From: Phoebastria nigripes
Lineage: Eukaryota > Chordata > Aves > Procellariiformes > Diomedeidae
Direction of reading: 5' to 3'
Length of the DNA stretch: 64,000 nucleotides
Assembly (NCBI GenBank): GCA_035582835.1
Contig: JAYKAV010002765.1
Coordinates: 643,365-707,364 of the forward strand
Shown here one piece after another: positions 1 through 14,100 of the stretch (positions are counted from its first letter, which is position 1; every line of letters begins with the position of its first letter). Below the pieces are notes generated by a model, which saw only the letters and a list, made by a program, of their open reading frames with translations, was not told the DNA's origin and did no database searches. Both the position numbers and the translations under genes were made by a program.

Positions 1-3000
1 AAATGATTAGTCAATGAAATTGAAAGCCAGTTGTATTTAAATGTTTATTTTGCATAATATAAAATTTTATTTATTATTATAACTTTAAGATATGTTTGCA
101 TATATTATAACTTTATGATATGTTTGCATTGAGTTGTAAATTCTTTCCAAATACACCGTAATACGCGTAATAGATGGGGAAAAATTGTTCTACATAATGG
201 AATATACCAATTAATAAGCTAAATGATGTAATTACTTGAATGTTAATAATGGCTGTGACACTACCCTCCTAATTAATCAGATGCCTGTATTTGATAGTTG
301 CAAATCAAGGTAAATAATATCAAGATGGAAGCACTTGTTTCTAAAGAAAACTACAAAAACAAAATAAGTTTCTAACTGGTAGAAAGGTTAGTTATATAAG
401 AAACCTTATATGTAAGGTTTCTCAATATAAATCAAGGTTAAATTAAGGGGTGTTAATGCCTTCGATTTAATCAGACATGCTGTATTGGGATGTTATGGTG
501 GAGTAATTAACCTTAAAATGCTTGATTATTCCCCCACTTTTAAACCAAATTATTTGGTATCTTAAGACTTTTAGCAAGGTGGTTTTTTGTTTGGGGTTTT
601 TTGGGGGTTTTTTGTTTTGTTTTAAGCAGAAGTATCTACTTTTCCAAGACTTTGATTGCATTCATGTTTTTCTGGTTTGCTTCTAGAAACTTGCTCCTTT
701 CCTTTTATTCCCTCATAACTAGATTGAGTTCTTTGTCATTTAAATGCTGGCACTGTTTCTTCTGGTCCTACCTAAAAGGTTACATATTCATTACAGCTGC
801 TCTGTTCTCCATCCCCTTCTGTGCTGCTTCATGGATGCCTTCAGAGAGTCTGGATTTGATTGACCTCTGGAGAACTACATAGTCAGTCAATCTGACCTGC
901 TGGAATGGGTCATCTGCAGGGTACTATGAGGATAAACGAGGGCAAGAAAGTACTCCTAATCCAGTACTCATTGCTAAGTGAAAGTACTGAGGTATTTGCA
1001 GAGCTGCTCAACAAAAAGGTGTCAAGGAATGTTTCCACAATTTGTCTGCCCTAGAAAGAGTCGTAAGATGTGGAACACTGGATTTTCTCAAGTTAACCAA
1101 GATTGGAAGAATGATATGGTGATAACTGCAAAAGATCATATGTGAATCTCTATTTTCTTTTCCCAAATTCAAAGTGATGGAGATGTGTTCTACTGCTTAT
1201 CTGATTCTCCTGTCATCTCCCAGTCTTTTCTTGTCAACACCAGGATTTCTACAGTGAATGTACCTGCTAGGCTGTCACTTTTTTTTGTAGGTCCTAGTAT
1301 ATCTAAAGTAGAAGCTTAGGACACCAGCAGAAAGGGGAGATAGTCCAGGCTCTGCTGATGCAGCTGTCATCAGGTGGACCTCGCAGAACTTGGGTGCATT
1401 TTTTCTGAAAACTCAGAGCTAATGAAATAGTAAAACACCTCAGAGTTTTTGCTGATGGTTGCTTGATGTTGGCTGCTTAATGTTGCTGCGAGCAAGCAAC
1501 CTGTAAAATATCTGCTGTTATACTTCTGGTAATTGGATGATATTAGGCATAATGATAGGTAGTTTGACAACTTCCATGCAAACTACAACTGATGTGGTAA
1601 GAACAGGACAGAATTCTTTCTTTTGCTTCATGGTTTCTATTTTTTTGATACTGCTATTAGTTGATAACCAGTGCCGTGGAGCTGGTAATTCAGGTAAAGC
1701 AAAATCTACAGTGATATTTTTAGAAAAGAGGCTCTGCTGAAACTAGTATATTCGTGTTCTGTCCTGAAAATGAAGTTCACAACTGATTGAATTACAGGAC
1801 TGTATTTTAGTGTTACAGAAGAGAGGAACTCCCTTCAACTGATGGCTGTGGACCAGGATCCTGTAGGTATGTCTATCTTTCCGGTGTAATATTGTGCCGG
1901 TTATTCAGACACGGTCTGGAATTGAAAGAACCATAGGAATATATTAATTCTGAGTTGTGCTCAGCAGAAGAGTTAATTGGTACAATATTAATTTAGTTAT
2001 ATTGCTTCCAGGACCCAAACTAGTGTCAGAAACCTTCAACTGCACCATTTACAAGGATTTAACTCCTTTAAAACATTATTTCTCAGCCCTGGGTGGTTTT
2101 AGATAATAATACAGAAAAAGTGGAATTGTTTAGCAATATTCCATTATCTTGCCTTCTAACCTGCCTCAATAATCATTAAATGAGTGGTGCAGTATTCAGT
2201 AAACCACAACTGCTTGGTCTGGAACCATCCTTTCATTTGCATAGCTGGGAATGCTTTTGCTTATATGCAGAAATAGCTTTTACTCCATTCTGAGAAACAA
2301 AGGGTAAAAAATTAGCTTATCTCCCCTCTCCCCCCCCTTTTTTTCTTTAATGGTGGCTGTAGCAGAACTGCTTATTTCAGTTTTTGAAGCTTTTTTATCA
2401 TTCAACAAGGAGGAGCAACTTGGACACTTTTTTTTTTAGCCACATAGTATGAGTATCCATTACTATATATGTAATGTGCAGAGTTAATGTGAACAATTGG
2501 ACTAATGCTGTACTGGACTGAAAAGATTCTTAACTGTAATGTAGACTTGGCATTAGGCAGACACATCTATTAATATACATTCAGAGAAATCTCTCAAGGA
2601 TACCTATTTTATCTCCAATTATTCTTTTTCATCTTGCATTCGTTCTGCTACTGTGGAATATTGACAGATGGTTGAGTCAGGAATGGGTCTGTTTTCTGAT
2701 TTGTGTCTGTGCACTGAAAGTGTTACTGGTGCTTAGTTGCATCAGTGTTGGAGCTAAGAGGTCCTTATGAACGGGTTACTTCATGAATCTAACATGGTAG
2801 GCTGTTTATCTGTTTGACCTTGTGCTATCTTTCATAGTTGATCAGAATGTGAAAAGCTTTCAAAGGAGGAAAAGCTTTAAAATGTAAAGCTTCTCAGTCA
2901 ATGTTTAGACACCTATGATCCCACATATTGGGGAGAGGAAGCTGTTCCAGTTGTATTTTGTGGATCTTGAATATTTTTATTTTTCAAAGTCAATCATGAT

Positions 3001-4338
3001 TCAATATTTACTCTTAAACCTAAGACCTCCATTTAAGACATCTGTTAAAAATAAAGGTTTTTTCCTTCAATGAAAACTTTAAGTTATACAGCACAAGATG
3101 AAGTCCTCAAATCTTTGCAAACTGTTTCATTTTTTCTTACCTATAGTTCAGGACTGAGAATACACAAAACAAGCATGTCTCATCACATACTGTTATTTTT
3201 TGCCACTTTACCTCAGATAAGGACTTCAGCTCTCCCATCGCTACCTTTTCCCCAAGTAAATTCTTGAATATATCTGAATCAGTTTTAGTATCATGTCAGT
3301 TGTTCTTGAAGGTCAACAGTACTATAAATAACCTGTGATAAGAAAATACTACATGAAGCTTCTAGCTTTATACTGTTAAAATGTAGTATTTATGGCTTCT
3401 CACCAGTTTTAAACCCCAGTCAGTATGCAAACCTATGAGCTTTATTGGACAATACTGAAAAGTGAAGATTGATGCATTAAAATAAATAAAAATTGTTAAT
3501 TGATATGACCTGCTGAAGTCTTATATTAGTTTGTTTAATTGTAAAGAATGTACAGGAATGATCATGTTCTATTCTAAATTCATATATTTACATGGAGGGA
3601 AATAACAGTATCTATAAAATGCTGTAGCTTTTTAACATGATGATCTCAACTAGGTATGTATGATTGAAGTACCTGCTTCTATGCTGAGGCCTAACGCTTC
3701 AGTAGGATAAAAAGTCTCTGCCTTAAAGATTGCAGTTAATTTAGTTTGACTCAAATAGGAAGCATTAATTACTACTGTTAAATTAAAGGTTATTTTAATT
3801 TTTATAAATAGAAAATTCAAAATACCTGGAATCTATGTAAAGTGCTTCATGGTGCACAAAGTTTTTTAGCATTGGTCCATTAATGCTGCAGAATGCACTG
3901 CACTTGTTGATTTGAGATTATCATCACACAGATGATTAACGCTGGCCTGGTTGATTCTCAGCTCATAGAACAAGAAATGGCTCAACATAAAAGCCTTTTC
4001 TGTCTGCTCTGCACAAGTAAGTTGGTTAGCCAGATATGTAGGTTAAGATACTAAGAATTTCCTTTTCTAATGACCTTTTCCATTTTGGAATTAATTCAGA
4101 TCATTTTACAATTAGGCACATGTATTCTTTTCTTGCAATCATAACATGGGAAATTCTGTTCTTCACATCTTGTGTGAGAGCCCTTGCAACACTATTCTAC
4201 AGAGCATTTTCATCTACACCTGTAGACATTCTTACATATTCTGAGAAAAAATTGGTGGGCCTATGGAAATGTCTTACAAATGATTCATTTTTTTTTTTCT
4301 TCAATAAAATGAAAGAATCAATGAATTATGTTTTGGTG

Positions 4339-4339
4339 N
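4339..4339. other. Single ambiguous base
   Basis: One isolated N directly before a T-rich tract. Four more isolated N bases occur at 18591, 34442, 46484 and 62813. None falls in a coding exon; the one at 18591 is 10 bases past a DICER1 donor site. Confidence 0.95.
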
Positions 4340-6553
4340 TTTTTTTTTTTTCTTTTTTTTCCTTCTGTTATCTCTCTGGAGGTTGGATTCTGTGGCATCT
4401 GGGCAGCTTTGAATGTCTTCTGAATTAGGGAGCAGAAGTAGTCTCTTTATACTACATATTTTTATGAACTTAATATTGACTTCATCCCAGCTTCACATAA
4501 AAGAAAATTCCAGTAGTGTGCCCACAAGTTCTTTGCAGGGAAAGAACATGTGCAGACATGTAGTGTAACTGGTGAAAAGCCTTTCTTTTTTAGGCAGACA
4601 AATTAAAAACTACAAAGCCCAAAACGTAATTGGGGTAAATAATGTGCTAACCAGTACATAATACTTCTGTATTTTAAGGCTGCATTAGGATGAGTTAGTT
4701 TGATGCACCGTTAATAATAAATATTCTTTTTTTTTTTAAAATAAACCAATTGTTTGTACACTGATTCTTGGGTGATACATAAATTGATATTATGACCGAC
4801 TATAGGAGATTTGAACTCTCATTTTAGACTTGGTGGAAATTCTAGAGGGTCACTTAAAACCCAAATATCTGCAGGTCTTGCATCATACAATTAATGACTT
4901 CAGAGAAAGCCTTTTGTAGTGTAGGACTCTTAGTAATTTTGGATGTTCTGGCACAGAGATAACAGAAAACTGTCGAACACCCATGTTTTGGGGAGCTTGA
5001 CTTTTTGCCACATGGAGAGAAAGGATTTATGTTTATGCAAATAATGGGATTGAAATCCCCACATGGGGTTATATTCAGGGGGCAGCTGCTGCTTTTACTT
5101 ATTATAAGCAAGAATAATTGGTGCTTTCGGACTGTACTTGCCTCACAGCTTGCCCCCTGGATTGGGGAAGAGAGAAATCCCTGCCCTAATGTCTGCTTAA
5201 TTGCCTTCCTGTCGAAAGACATAGGTGCCTGAAAGCTTGAACATAGCCTTTAAATAAACTAAATAATCACAAGTAAATAATTTGGTACCCAAGTAAAGGA
5301 CCAAATGATAAATAAATTCACAGATATGGTCAGTTATCCCTTCTTGTGATATTGATACAATAATAGTATAGTTACCTACATAAATTAGGATTTATAAACT
5401 TCGCTATGATTTTTCTGTGAGTTAGTTTTCAAGCAGCAGCTTGAAAAAAATTGAGTCAAACATTATGTGGAATAATTTAATTCTGATTGCTGTTAAATCT
5501 ATTAAATGTGTTTCAGAGTTCATATAGCTCAGATTTTTTTTATTTAGAGAGATGTGTCCTGAGTGCAATTTTTTTTTTCCTGACTTCCATGGAGAAGGCT
5601 TAGTTCCTTGGATGCTAAGAGTATTTTGTTTCGGAGTTAATCTGAGGCAGTAGGGAGTTTGTACTGTGGTTTCTGACTAACTTTATTGTTTGTACTGTAA
5701 TAAACAAAAAAAAAATTTTGAAATAAAAGGTTGCTGGAATAACACATGGAAGAGAAGGATGGGTCCTGTTTTATAGTCACCCCTTCACCCCTCCAGCATC
5801 TGCGACCAGCTGTAATTATAGAGAGACAGGATGCCAGCCCAGACAGACTTTTTCCTCCCAATCATAATGGTAGTTTTTACCTTACCCCCTCTGATGCTGC
5901 AGGACTTTGATTCACGCTGGAATTAATGTGTATTTGCATGAAGATAATTCACTTCATCATAGCTCTATTGTGAGCTTAAGAGTCCAGTTGCATAGATCTT
6001 GTAAGCTAAGAACTTCATTTTCAAGTTGTTAACAGTTTGAGTAATGGTTTAATTAAATATTAACAGCATTATTGGGATGGAGGGAATAATTCTTTAATTT
6101 CAAGCTCTAGAAGATGTTGAAGAGCAAGAACTTGATGGTCTGTGTTTCAGATTCAGCCTGTTGCCTGTAGTGTGTCAGTAGGTCTTTTACTTCTAAAATT
6201 TCAGTCCTCCTTTTTCTGACAATCTTTTCGAATTGCACAGGTGTCACATTAACATGGTTATTTTCAAATACTGAATTACAAAACCAGGAAATAAAAGTAA
6301 AACCTGTTGATACATTCTTCTGTATACTCTTTGATATATTTTGATACTTGGTTTTTGTATTAGCAAATGTTTAAGTAGCAAATAGCCAAGATACTTGAAG
6401 ATCTTGGCTGAGATTTGCAGAAGTAACTAGTGGTTGCTTGCAGATTGCTGGAGCACTGGAGATTTGCAGAAGTGACTGGTGTGTCACTTCTTGGATGCTT
6501 CTCTTGATGTCTTTATAGGAACTGATTTTTTTTTTTTTTTTTTTTTTTGTGTT

Positions 6554-6726
6554 NNNNNNNNNNNNNNNNNNNNNNNNNNNNNNNNNNNNNNNNNNNNNNN
6601 NNNNNNNNNNNNNNNNNNNNNNNNNNNNNNNNNNNNNNNNNNNNNNNNNNNNNNNNNNNNNNNNNNNNNNNNNNNNNNNNNNNNNNNNNNNNNNNNNNNN
6701 NNNNNNNNNNNNNNNNNNNNNNNNNN
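6554..6726. other. Assembly gap (173 N)
   Basis: A run of N preceded by a T tract of about 25 bases. Open frames drawn through it are meaningless. The gap lies in presumed intron 1. Confidence 0.98.
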
Positions 6727-9263
6727 AAGACATCCTAGAAGTCTAATTTTTAGCAATGTCAATGTCATTAATTTTTCCTTTTTGTCCCTTTTGCTTTCTT
6801 TTAACAAGATCCCCAGTCACTGTAGAGTAAAATGAGATAGAGAGAGAGAGATGTAATTTTTTTTTCATGTGGTAAAAAAAAAAATCTTATCAGATTGGAC
6901 TCCACTGTTACAGTTAATACATGCTGGAGGGGTTGGTTATGTTATTCGCTGTGGTAAGCCCTAGCTGTGTCCATTGTTTGGTTGGGGTCGTTGGCAAGCT
7001 GCAGATGCCTTTGGCCTGCAGAGGGGAAGGATTGTCCATCTACCGCAACAGGCTTTTGTCTAAGTGGGCGCACCAACACCATTTAGATGCTAATGTGATA
7101 TAAGCTCCCTGTTTTGTACTAGAACTTGACTGCATCTCAGGAATGTGGCCTGTCTGGTTTTATGTTGGCTTCGGCATTAAAAGGGCCTACTGTAATTCAT
7201 GTCTGCCAATCGATTAAAGCTGCAATCTTCTGGTTTACGGCTTTGATGTGCCAAAGGAAATTGTTGGGGTTGGTGGAGAATTACATACTTTTTTTGGTTC
7301 TCCCAGATCTTACCTGCTGATCTGTATGCTTTTTGTTTGCCATCTACGATTGGGGAATAAAGTAAATTTGCTATGTGAAGCCATATATGGCATTAGCTTT
7401 ACTGACAGAGTTCAACCTTTTTTTTTTCTCTGTTCATGTTTGTTATATGGTGGGGTAACTAAATGCTATATTGTTCCTTTCTGCTTTTCTTGCAAATACA
7501 AAGTGGAGTATATTTCTGTATTTTTACCAGAGATGTGACAGTTTTCTGTTGTTAGGCTATTTTCTGGTTCAATGGAATACATATTCTGGTTCATGTTTTA
7601 GAGGCGGTGAATAAGTTAATAACCTGGGCATAACAGTGACATGTTACAATAAATTTAAGTTCTAGTTGCTGCATCTTGGCAGCAATTTGCTGTATTTTTT
7701 TGCAGAAAAAAAGGATGTGTGTATGGTGCAAACACGAATTCAAAAAGTAGCCCTGGGAATAAAATTTTTGTAGGTCTATTTTGTACATGAATGCAGTACT
7801 CATCACATTTTCTGTGCTGCACTCCCTACATATTCTTGTTGTAAAATAAAACAATAACTGTTTGTTTTCTCGAAACACACACATTCTTTAAGATTTTTTT
7901 TTTTTTAAATGTGTTGAATGATAAGTTTCTTCAAGATTTCATTACTGTATTAGGTGAAACACGCGTGGAGGGAGCACAGGGGAGGAAAACTAAATCTAGT
8001 TGGACTCAGCTAGCAATTACTTTAGCAGATAGAACAAAATATGCAAATATCTCCTGAGCACTCTAAGGCTGATCTTTCAGACACTGTCTGTCTGTATCCC
8101 TAGCCAAAAAAGGACATATGATAATTAGATTTTGAAGGACCATGTGCTGTTGCTACAGAGCTAAATATTAAAATGCAAGAAAGCAGACTACCACATGGCA
8201 CAATTGATTTTTATGGCAGTTCATGTTAAAATGCTCTCTTCTTATATTGCCTTTTAGGTTACCTAGGGTGAAACAAAATTACAGGCTTGGAGACTCTGGA
8301 AAAGCTCAGCATCAGCATTTGAGGTAAAAATGAACATACTGAAGTAATCTTGGGAGTGTCCTTCTTGTTAACTTTATGGAACTGATTGGAGTAGAAATTT
8401 TCATCAAGATCCATTTTGCATTTAAGTTTTCAGTATTGATTTAAAAAAATTTGACTTCAGAATCTCTCTTTTTAGGTCTGGGAAAACTCATACTTTAGGT
8501 GAATGTATCATGTACATTTTTTATTTTAGAGCTTTGAGAGCATTGTAGATCTGCTTAAGTACGGTATTTTTGTTTTAAGTTGTAGTTTTATAGAATGGCT
8601 GATATATCTATGAAATTCTTTGTCATGAATGACTACCTTTCCTAATTTTACTTGTGTAGCTAAATGTATTTTTATGCAAATCACCATCTTAATTGCACAA
8701 TATTTTTACTTTTATTAAAAACACATGTGTTAATGTACTTAGGAAGAAATGGTTGTTGCTTTTTCATGAGTTTACTGTATTATTTGCGGCTTCAAATTGA
8801 AATACTTTAAAGAAGTTTGAATTCTGATTTTACGTTGGTTTTTTTTAATGTTTAACTTAAGTGAAATGAAGATACATGTGCATGGAAAAAGCAGTACAAT
8901 TGTACAGAACATAGTAAAATTATGTAGAACATACTACTACTGTATTTCTCACATGAACCAGTTATTAACATTAATCATAGTAACCTGTTAAATAGGATTA
9001 GGGAAGTACACTTTACTTGCACATTTAAACTACCAAAAATTAGCTTTTAAATCACTCTTAAATTTTTGTTTCTAATACTAAACTAAAATAATTCATGTTC
9101 AGGATGGACTTAAATAGTTCATTTTCGGTCAGGAAGTTATAGTGTAGGGTTGACACATTTAAATGTTTATAAGCAACTGAATTGCCACAATTAACTCTGC
9201 TATTGTAGTTCCCTTTTCAAACCATTTTCATAGTTCATAGGTTTTGTTGTTGTTGTTTTTAAG

Positions 9264-9364
9264 AGCCGAAGCTTGCAAATTATGTGATTAATCTACAAGC
9301 TGGTATCATGATGTCAAAATGCAGTTCGGGAAGCATAAACACAGAGACTGCGGAAATTAAAACG
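9264..9364 (+). other. DICER1: Candidate non-coding 5'UTR exon of DICER1
   Basis: The 101-base block is preceded by a T-rich tract ending in TTTAAG and followed by a strong donor (ACG then GTAAGA). Its sequence is less AT-biased than the flanks. It contains a short ORF starting at the tandem ATGs 9308 and 9311 that stays open for 19 codons to the donor. If spliced to 17280, the first three bases there (TAG) would end that ORF exactly at the junction. Vertebrate DICER1 is known to have alternative non-coding 5' exons, but assigning this block to one is inference from splice signals only. Confidence 0.4.
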
Positions 9365-9667
9365 GTAAGACTATGCTTTGTAGTATGGGAGAAGCAGGTT
9401 TTTATGTATCACTTCACTGTATTCTCCTATTTTATATTTAAAGCTTCTTCAGGACCATAGAGTAAAGTAACTTCCATGTGTGAGGTTATAGAAATTTACT
9501 GTGAATTTCTTTGGAAAGAATAATGAAAGTAGCTACTTTATTTTATCCGTAGATGGTTAGATACAGCAATGGCATAGATAAAAAAGATGTTTGTCATGAA
9601 ACACATGCTTTGATATTTCTTATGAAGCTGAATATGATTAGAAATGTATTCAGTTTTTTAAAAGGGG

Positions 9668-9692
9668 GTGTGTGTGTGTGTGTGTGTGTGTG
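9668..9692. repeat. (TG)n microsatellite
   Basis: About 12 uninterrupted TG units in presumed intron 1. Confidence 0.95.
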
Positions 9693-11076
9693 TTCAAATA
9701 TTCCTTGTGGATTTTATATTCAAATGTGGTTGTGTTGGTAAAATACAATCAATTAAAAAAAAAAAAGTGGGAAGAGGGGAGATACAAAGGGTTGGAATTA
9801 GAATTGAATTTATATGTTGCTCCAGATAGGAGATACAAAGTAAATGGTGAGGAAAGTAAATGGCAGGTAAATTAAGGCCTTAGTTTCAATAGTATGCTTC
9901 AGTTTGAATTATGAGTTCAGCAAAACCAGGAAAAGAGGCTATCCAATTAAAGCTATGTAGAAGAAAAATTGATACGTAGTTTGATAACATAGTGAAGACA
10001 GAAATGTACCTAGTTTCACTGGTCCTCACCTTGCCTTGCATCTTAGGTGCCATACACTTCACATTTTATCTTTTGTCCTCTGTGTTAAGGAGGTAAAAGA
10101 AGAGGAATCTGCATAGCACCAGATCTGCACGACTGATTAAGCAACTAAATAGTTAAGGCTGTTGCACAGGGCCTTATACATATCGTTTTAAAAAATGAAA
10201 CAGTTTGTTCCAGAATCTGGCTGCATGTCTGTATTTGCTAAAGGAGAAACATCCCCTTTCTAAACTTTTATTCTAAATGCCTCATGTACTGGTGTCACTA
10301 TAGATATGCTAGAAAACTGATTTTTGTTGTCACATTTTATTTCTGTAGTGGTAAATGCCCTACAGCCCATGTATGTTATGCTGATATATAGTGATATAAT
10401 CCTTTTGCTTTAGAGACTGTTAAAATGTACAGCAGCATTACTGTTGGTGTGATCTGTGTCTTGCTGGCTCTGTTGATAGAGCTAGAATAATTGCAACAGC
10501 AAGTGTTTATTAGGCTTTTGCCTCAAATCCAGGTTTGGTCATACTGGTGACTGAACACTAGATGAAGGACTTAAGGGGTTGTGCATTTTTCTGAGTCTGC
10601 TAACTGTCATGTTGTACTCCATTTCTCTCCTGTATACAGACGTTTAGGAGGAGTCTGCCAGGAATTCCAGCTGTTAACTATACTGTATTGCTTGTAGAAA
10701 TGCTTCAGAAGCAGCTCATTCAAATGTAGAGCCTCAGTGTAATCTTCATTTAATAAGCTCTTTAATGAAACTTTTCTGAACAACAGAAAGCAGCCTTTGC
10801 TGCTTTGGTATGTCTTGGGATGCTATTAGAGACCAACGTTCTGCTTGTGCTGTTAGACTGTTCTGTACCAGAAAAATAGAACAAATAGAATTCTTCTAGT
10901 TCAGGATGAACATTCACAATGAATGTGGATGATTGTGCTAGGGAAACCAGGGAAGCTGGTTCTTATAGGAATGCTTACATTTGAGCTTTGTAAGCATTTT
11001 ATGCATTCTGTTTGCCCTTCTTGAAAGGGAACAGATCTGAAATACGATTTCCCTGTGTGCCTGCCCCGCCATGCCC

Positions 11077-11077
<1 letters not shown>

Positions 11078-11116
<39 letters not shown>
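11078..11116. repeat. Poly-C / poly-G homopolymer
   Basis: 39 consecutive C on the + strand, so G39 on the minus strand. Its true length is uncertain because such tracts assemble poorly. It can form G-quadruplexes on the minus strand. Confidence 0.9.
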
Positions 11117-11118
<2 letters not shown>

Positions 11119-14100
11119 AGAATATTGTGAGACCAAATATAAAAACTGCTGTTAGGCAATGCATGTGGTGAAGGTCTTTGAAGGATAACAGATAAGGAGT
11201 GTCTCATGCAGCTGTGTTGTATGTTAAAGATAGCAATATAAAAGAGATTTCTGATTCATCTTACTGAGTAATACTGTTTGACAGTATTTCCTTACTTTAG
11301 ACCTTCTGGGCTGAATGATGTCATTAGAAACTGACTTTTGAGTTGGGAGCAGGAATCTCAATGCTTAATTTTCAAAGTATCCTAGATATTGGCTGCTGAA
11401 TGAAGGGAAAAAACCCCTTTTCCCATGAAAATGAAACTTTTTCACTTGTTTCTGAGATGTTTGAGTTTTGGTGGTTTTTTTTTTTTTTTTCCCAAATAAA
11501 AACTGGGTGTGTTTGTTTCGGGTTTTTTAAGTTCTCTAAGAGAACTGAAGTTACAGGAGTAATATTCACAAAATATGCTTATGTAATGCTTTTGGGCTCT
11601 CACAGGAAAAGTCAAATCCTTTTAAAAGTATACTTTTAAAAACAGGTTTAGAAATCAGACGATGTAGGGAACTTGTATGTTGACCTTTACTTGAGCAAAA
11701 ACAATTCTTGCCACTGAATACTTATAGTGTAAGTAAAAGTCACTTTACTGCAGACTTCTGCAGTAGTTGGTATGGAACATCCTCAGTGAGTATTTTATAT
11801 TTTGTAAATTAACATTTACATTCATTTTCTACTCTGTAGCTTATATTTGTAATATTTTATGGTTTTCTTTTTATTTGTTCCTCCATTACCCAAGTAAGAA
11901 TTTTCTGTGTTAGATCTTTCAGCAAGCTAAAATGTTTCGTGTAGCATTTGGACATAAAACTTACTATAAAGAATGCAATATTCAGACTCTTTAGGTGTTC
12001 GTGTAAGAGAATACTCAGGCAGCAAGATTTTTTGTATAGATTGTGGTTTATTTACTTTAAAGTAAGTGGTTTGTTTTGGTTTGGTTTTGGTTTTTTTTCC
12101 CCCCACCCCTTGAGGCTAACTTTTTTGTTGGCTGATGCTGAGAGTGTTTTTAGAGAATAAATTAGACATTCCTGGACAAAGATGAAAACCTACAGCATTA
12201 GAAATAATTTTTGTATCACAAGGATTATACTGGGTACAAATTTACAAATCAACATTGGTGAAGAAAGCAAATGAAATACATTGCGTATGGCAGTAATAAA
12301 TTTTTGTTGTTAATAGGAGATAGTTGTAGTTTTGCATTAACTTGGTATGAATATAACGCATACTATGCATGCAAATGGTGGTGAAAACTTGAAAGATGCG
12401 TCTCCAGGGCTCTAGTCTCTTCTCTGTTTACTTCAGAGTGTCATTCCATAAATGTTTTAAACAGTCCTTGGAGCAGGACTAGATCCAGGATGTCTTATTC
12501 CAGGTGAGTGCCCTACTTGGTTTGGCTTGTATTCCTTAGTGCAGTAAACCTTGAAATTTTTTTGTGTTCCAAGGGACTGCTTCAACTTGGATATAGTCCT
12601 GTGACTGAAAAACCTGCACCACAGTTCCAGAATTATTATAGACTGTAAGAAACTGCTATTAAATGTTGCTGGCTGTTCATTCCCAACCTTGTACCTTCTG
12701 AAATAAAGTTCTTTAAATGGTAGAACAAAGGGTTAGTTTTAGCTCTGCAGCTCACTGTCTGTTCACATAAATGTGCGTTAAGTAAGGACATCAAATTGTG
12801 GATTTTGCTCTTAAAATTATCAAGATTGATGGCCATAAAACTGGACCTTTCAGTATTATTTTAGTAGAACAGATAAGCTTGGGCACTGTGCTGCTTTGTC
12901 CAGCTTCTGTAACCTAGTCTAAAGCCACAGGAAGCAGGACTTGTTTCCTGTGTTTCTCCCTCCAAATTTGGCTTCAGCAAGTTCTTACAGTTTGTTGTTC
13001 TATCAGTTTTCAAAATAACGCAGTGGATAAAGATCTTAGCAGGTATCTTTGTTACTCACACTGGCTGAGCAGGACTAGTTTGTTTTTTTTCTGCTTCCCT
13101 GTAAGCTAGTTTCAGTTAGCTAGGTTCAGTTGACTTCTGTCCACAAATTCTGAACACGTGTACTTACATCTCAAATGTTTTCAATTTAAAACCTGTTCTT
13201 CAAGTAGATGTGGTTTTTTTCCTTTTTATTTCTAGATGGTCCTGTACTGCTTTTCTTTTATTGAAGAACTTGATATTTTTCCTTGCTCTTGAAATAGAGA
13301 CTTAGAATGATACAATTACTTCATTATTCTGGCTTACTCCCATAATAACGTTGACATTGATCTTGTCAGATCTTATATACTTCCAATACAAATAATACAA
13401 AGGAAGGCCAGGACTAGGAAACTTTAGCACAGCACGAAGTAGCATTGATGGTTTAGGGAGGAGAACTTTTTCTTTTTACCCGAGTTAGCATACAGTGGGA
13501 GTATTTTATTTTAAGCTGTTTCAAGTGCATTCTGCCTCATGTGAGCTTAACTCTGTTATTTTGCTAATTAATTGTGCAGTTTATCATAGCTAAATTCTCC
13601 TTTTTTTTTTTTTTTTTTGTGTCAGATTGCAGGGTAATAATGGTATGGTTAACAGTGGCAGGCAATGCTGTTTTTGCTTGTGCTTACTTTTCAAGTTACA
13701 GATGTGCATGTACTTCTTCCTTTGCACTTCAGAGGTTTTTTTGAGAATGCTTTTTGATCTAGATGAGATGATTGTACTTTAGGGCGGGTCTTTCATGAAG
13801 ATACACAGAGACCAAAATTGTAGTTTAGAGTATATGTTGTTTCACAGCTCTTCCAGATCAAGGTGCAACCATGCATAAGTATAAATCCCCTTGCTTCTTG
13901 CAATGGGGTAGCTAACCTAGTATCACTGTTGTGAAGTGTGTGGCAAAGGAGATATGCTTATTTGTAAATATCAGATCCTATGCTTGTTTTTTATTAGCAG
14001 TCTTCTCAAATAAGTTTGATTTTCTTTCCTTAATTCCCTCCTGGTGATGTGATACAGCTATTTTATATGTTCCCAAGGTTGTACTTATGATTTGGAAAAG

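Larger units (their letters stand above)
1..9263. other. Non-coding, probably DICER1 intron 1 (left part)
   Basis: AT-rich sequence with no conserved reading frame, no CpG-dense promoter and no recognisable interspersed repeat. Because the translation-start exon of DICER1 at 17280 begins with a splice acceptor, a non-coding first exon must lie upstream. Without a CpG island here, I infer that the promoter is left of the window and that this stretch is intron. The open frames present are short and show no codon structure. It contains an assembly gap (6554-6726) and simple T tracts. Confidence 0.6.

Noticed and set aside
6371..6835. Open frames across 6371-6835
   Set aside because: They run through the N gap and translate to X residues.
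8260..8323. Second exon-like block in intron 1 (TTTTAG ... GAG then GTAAAA)
   Set aside because: Splice signals are weaker than those at 9264-9364 and there is no supporting ORF or composition change.
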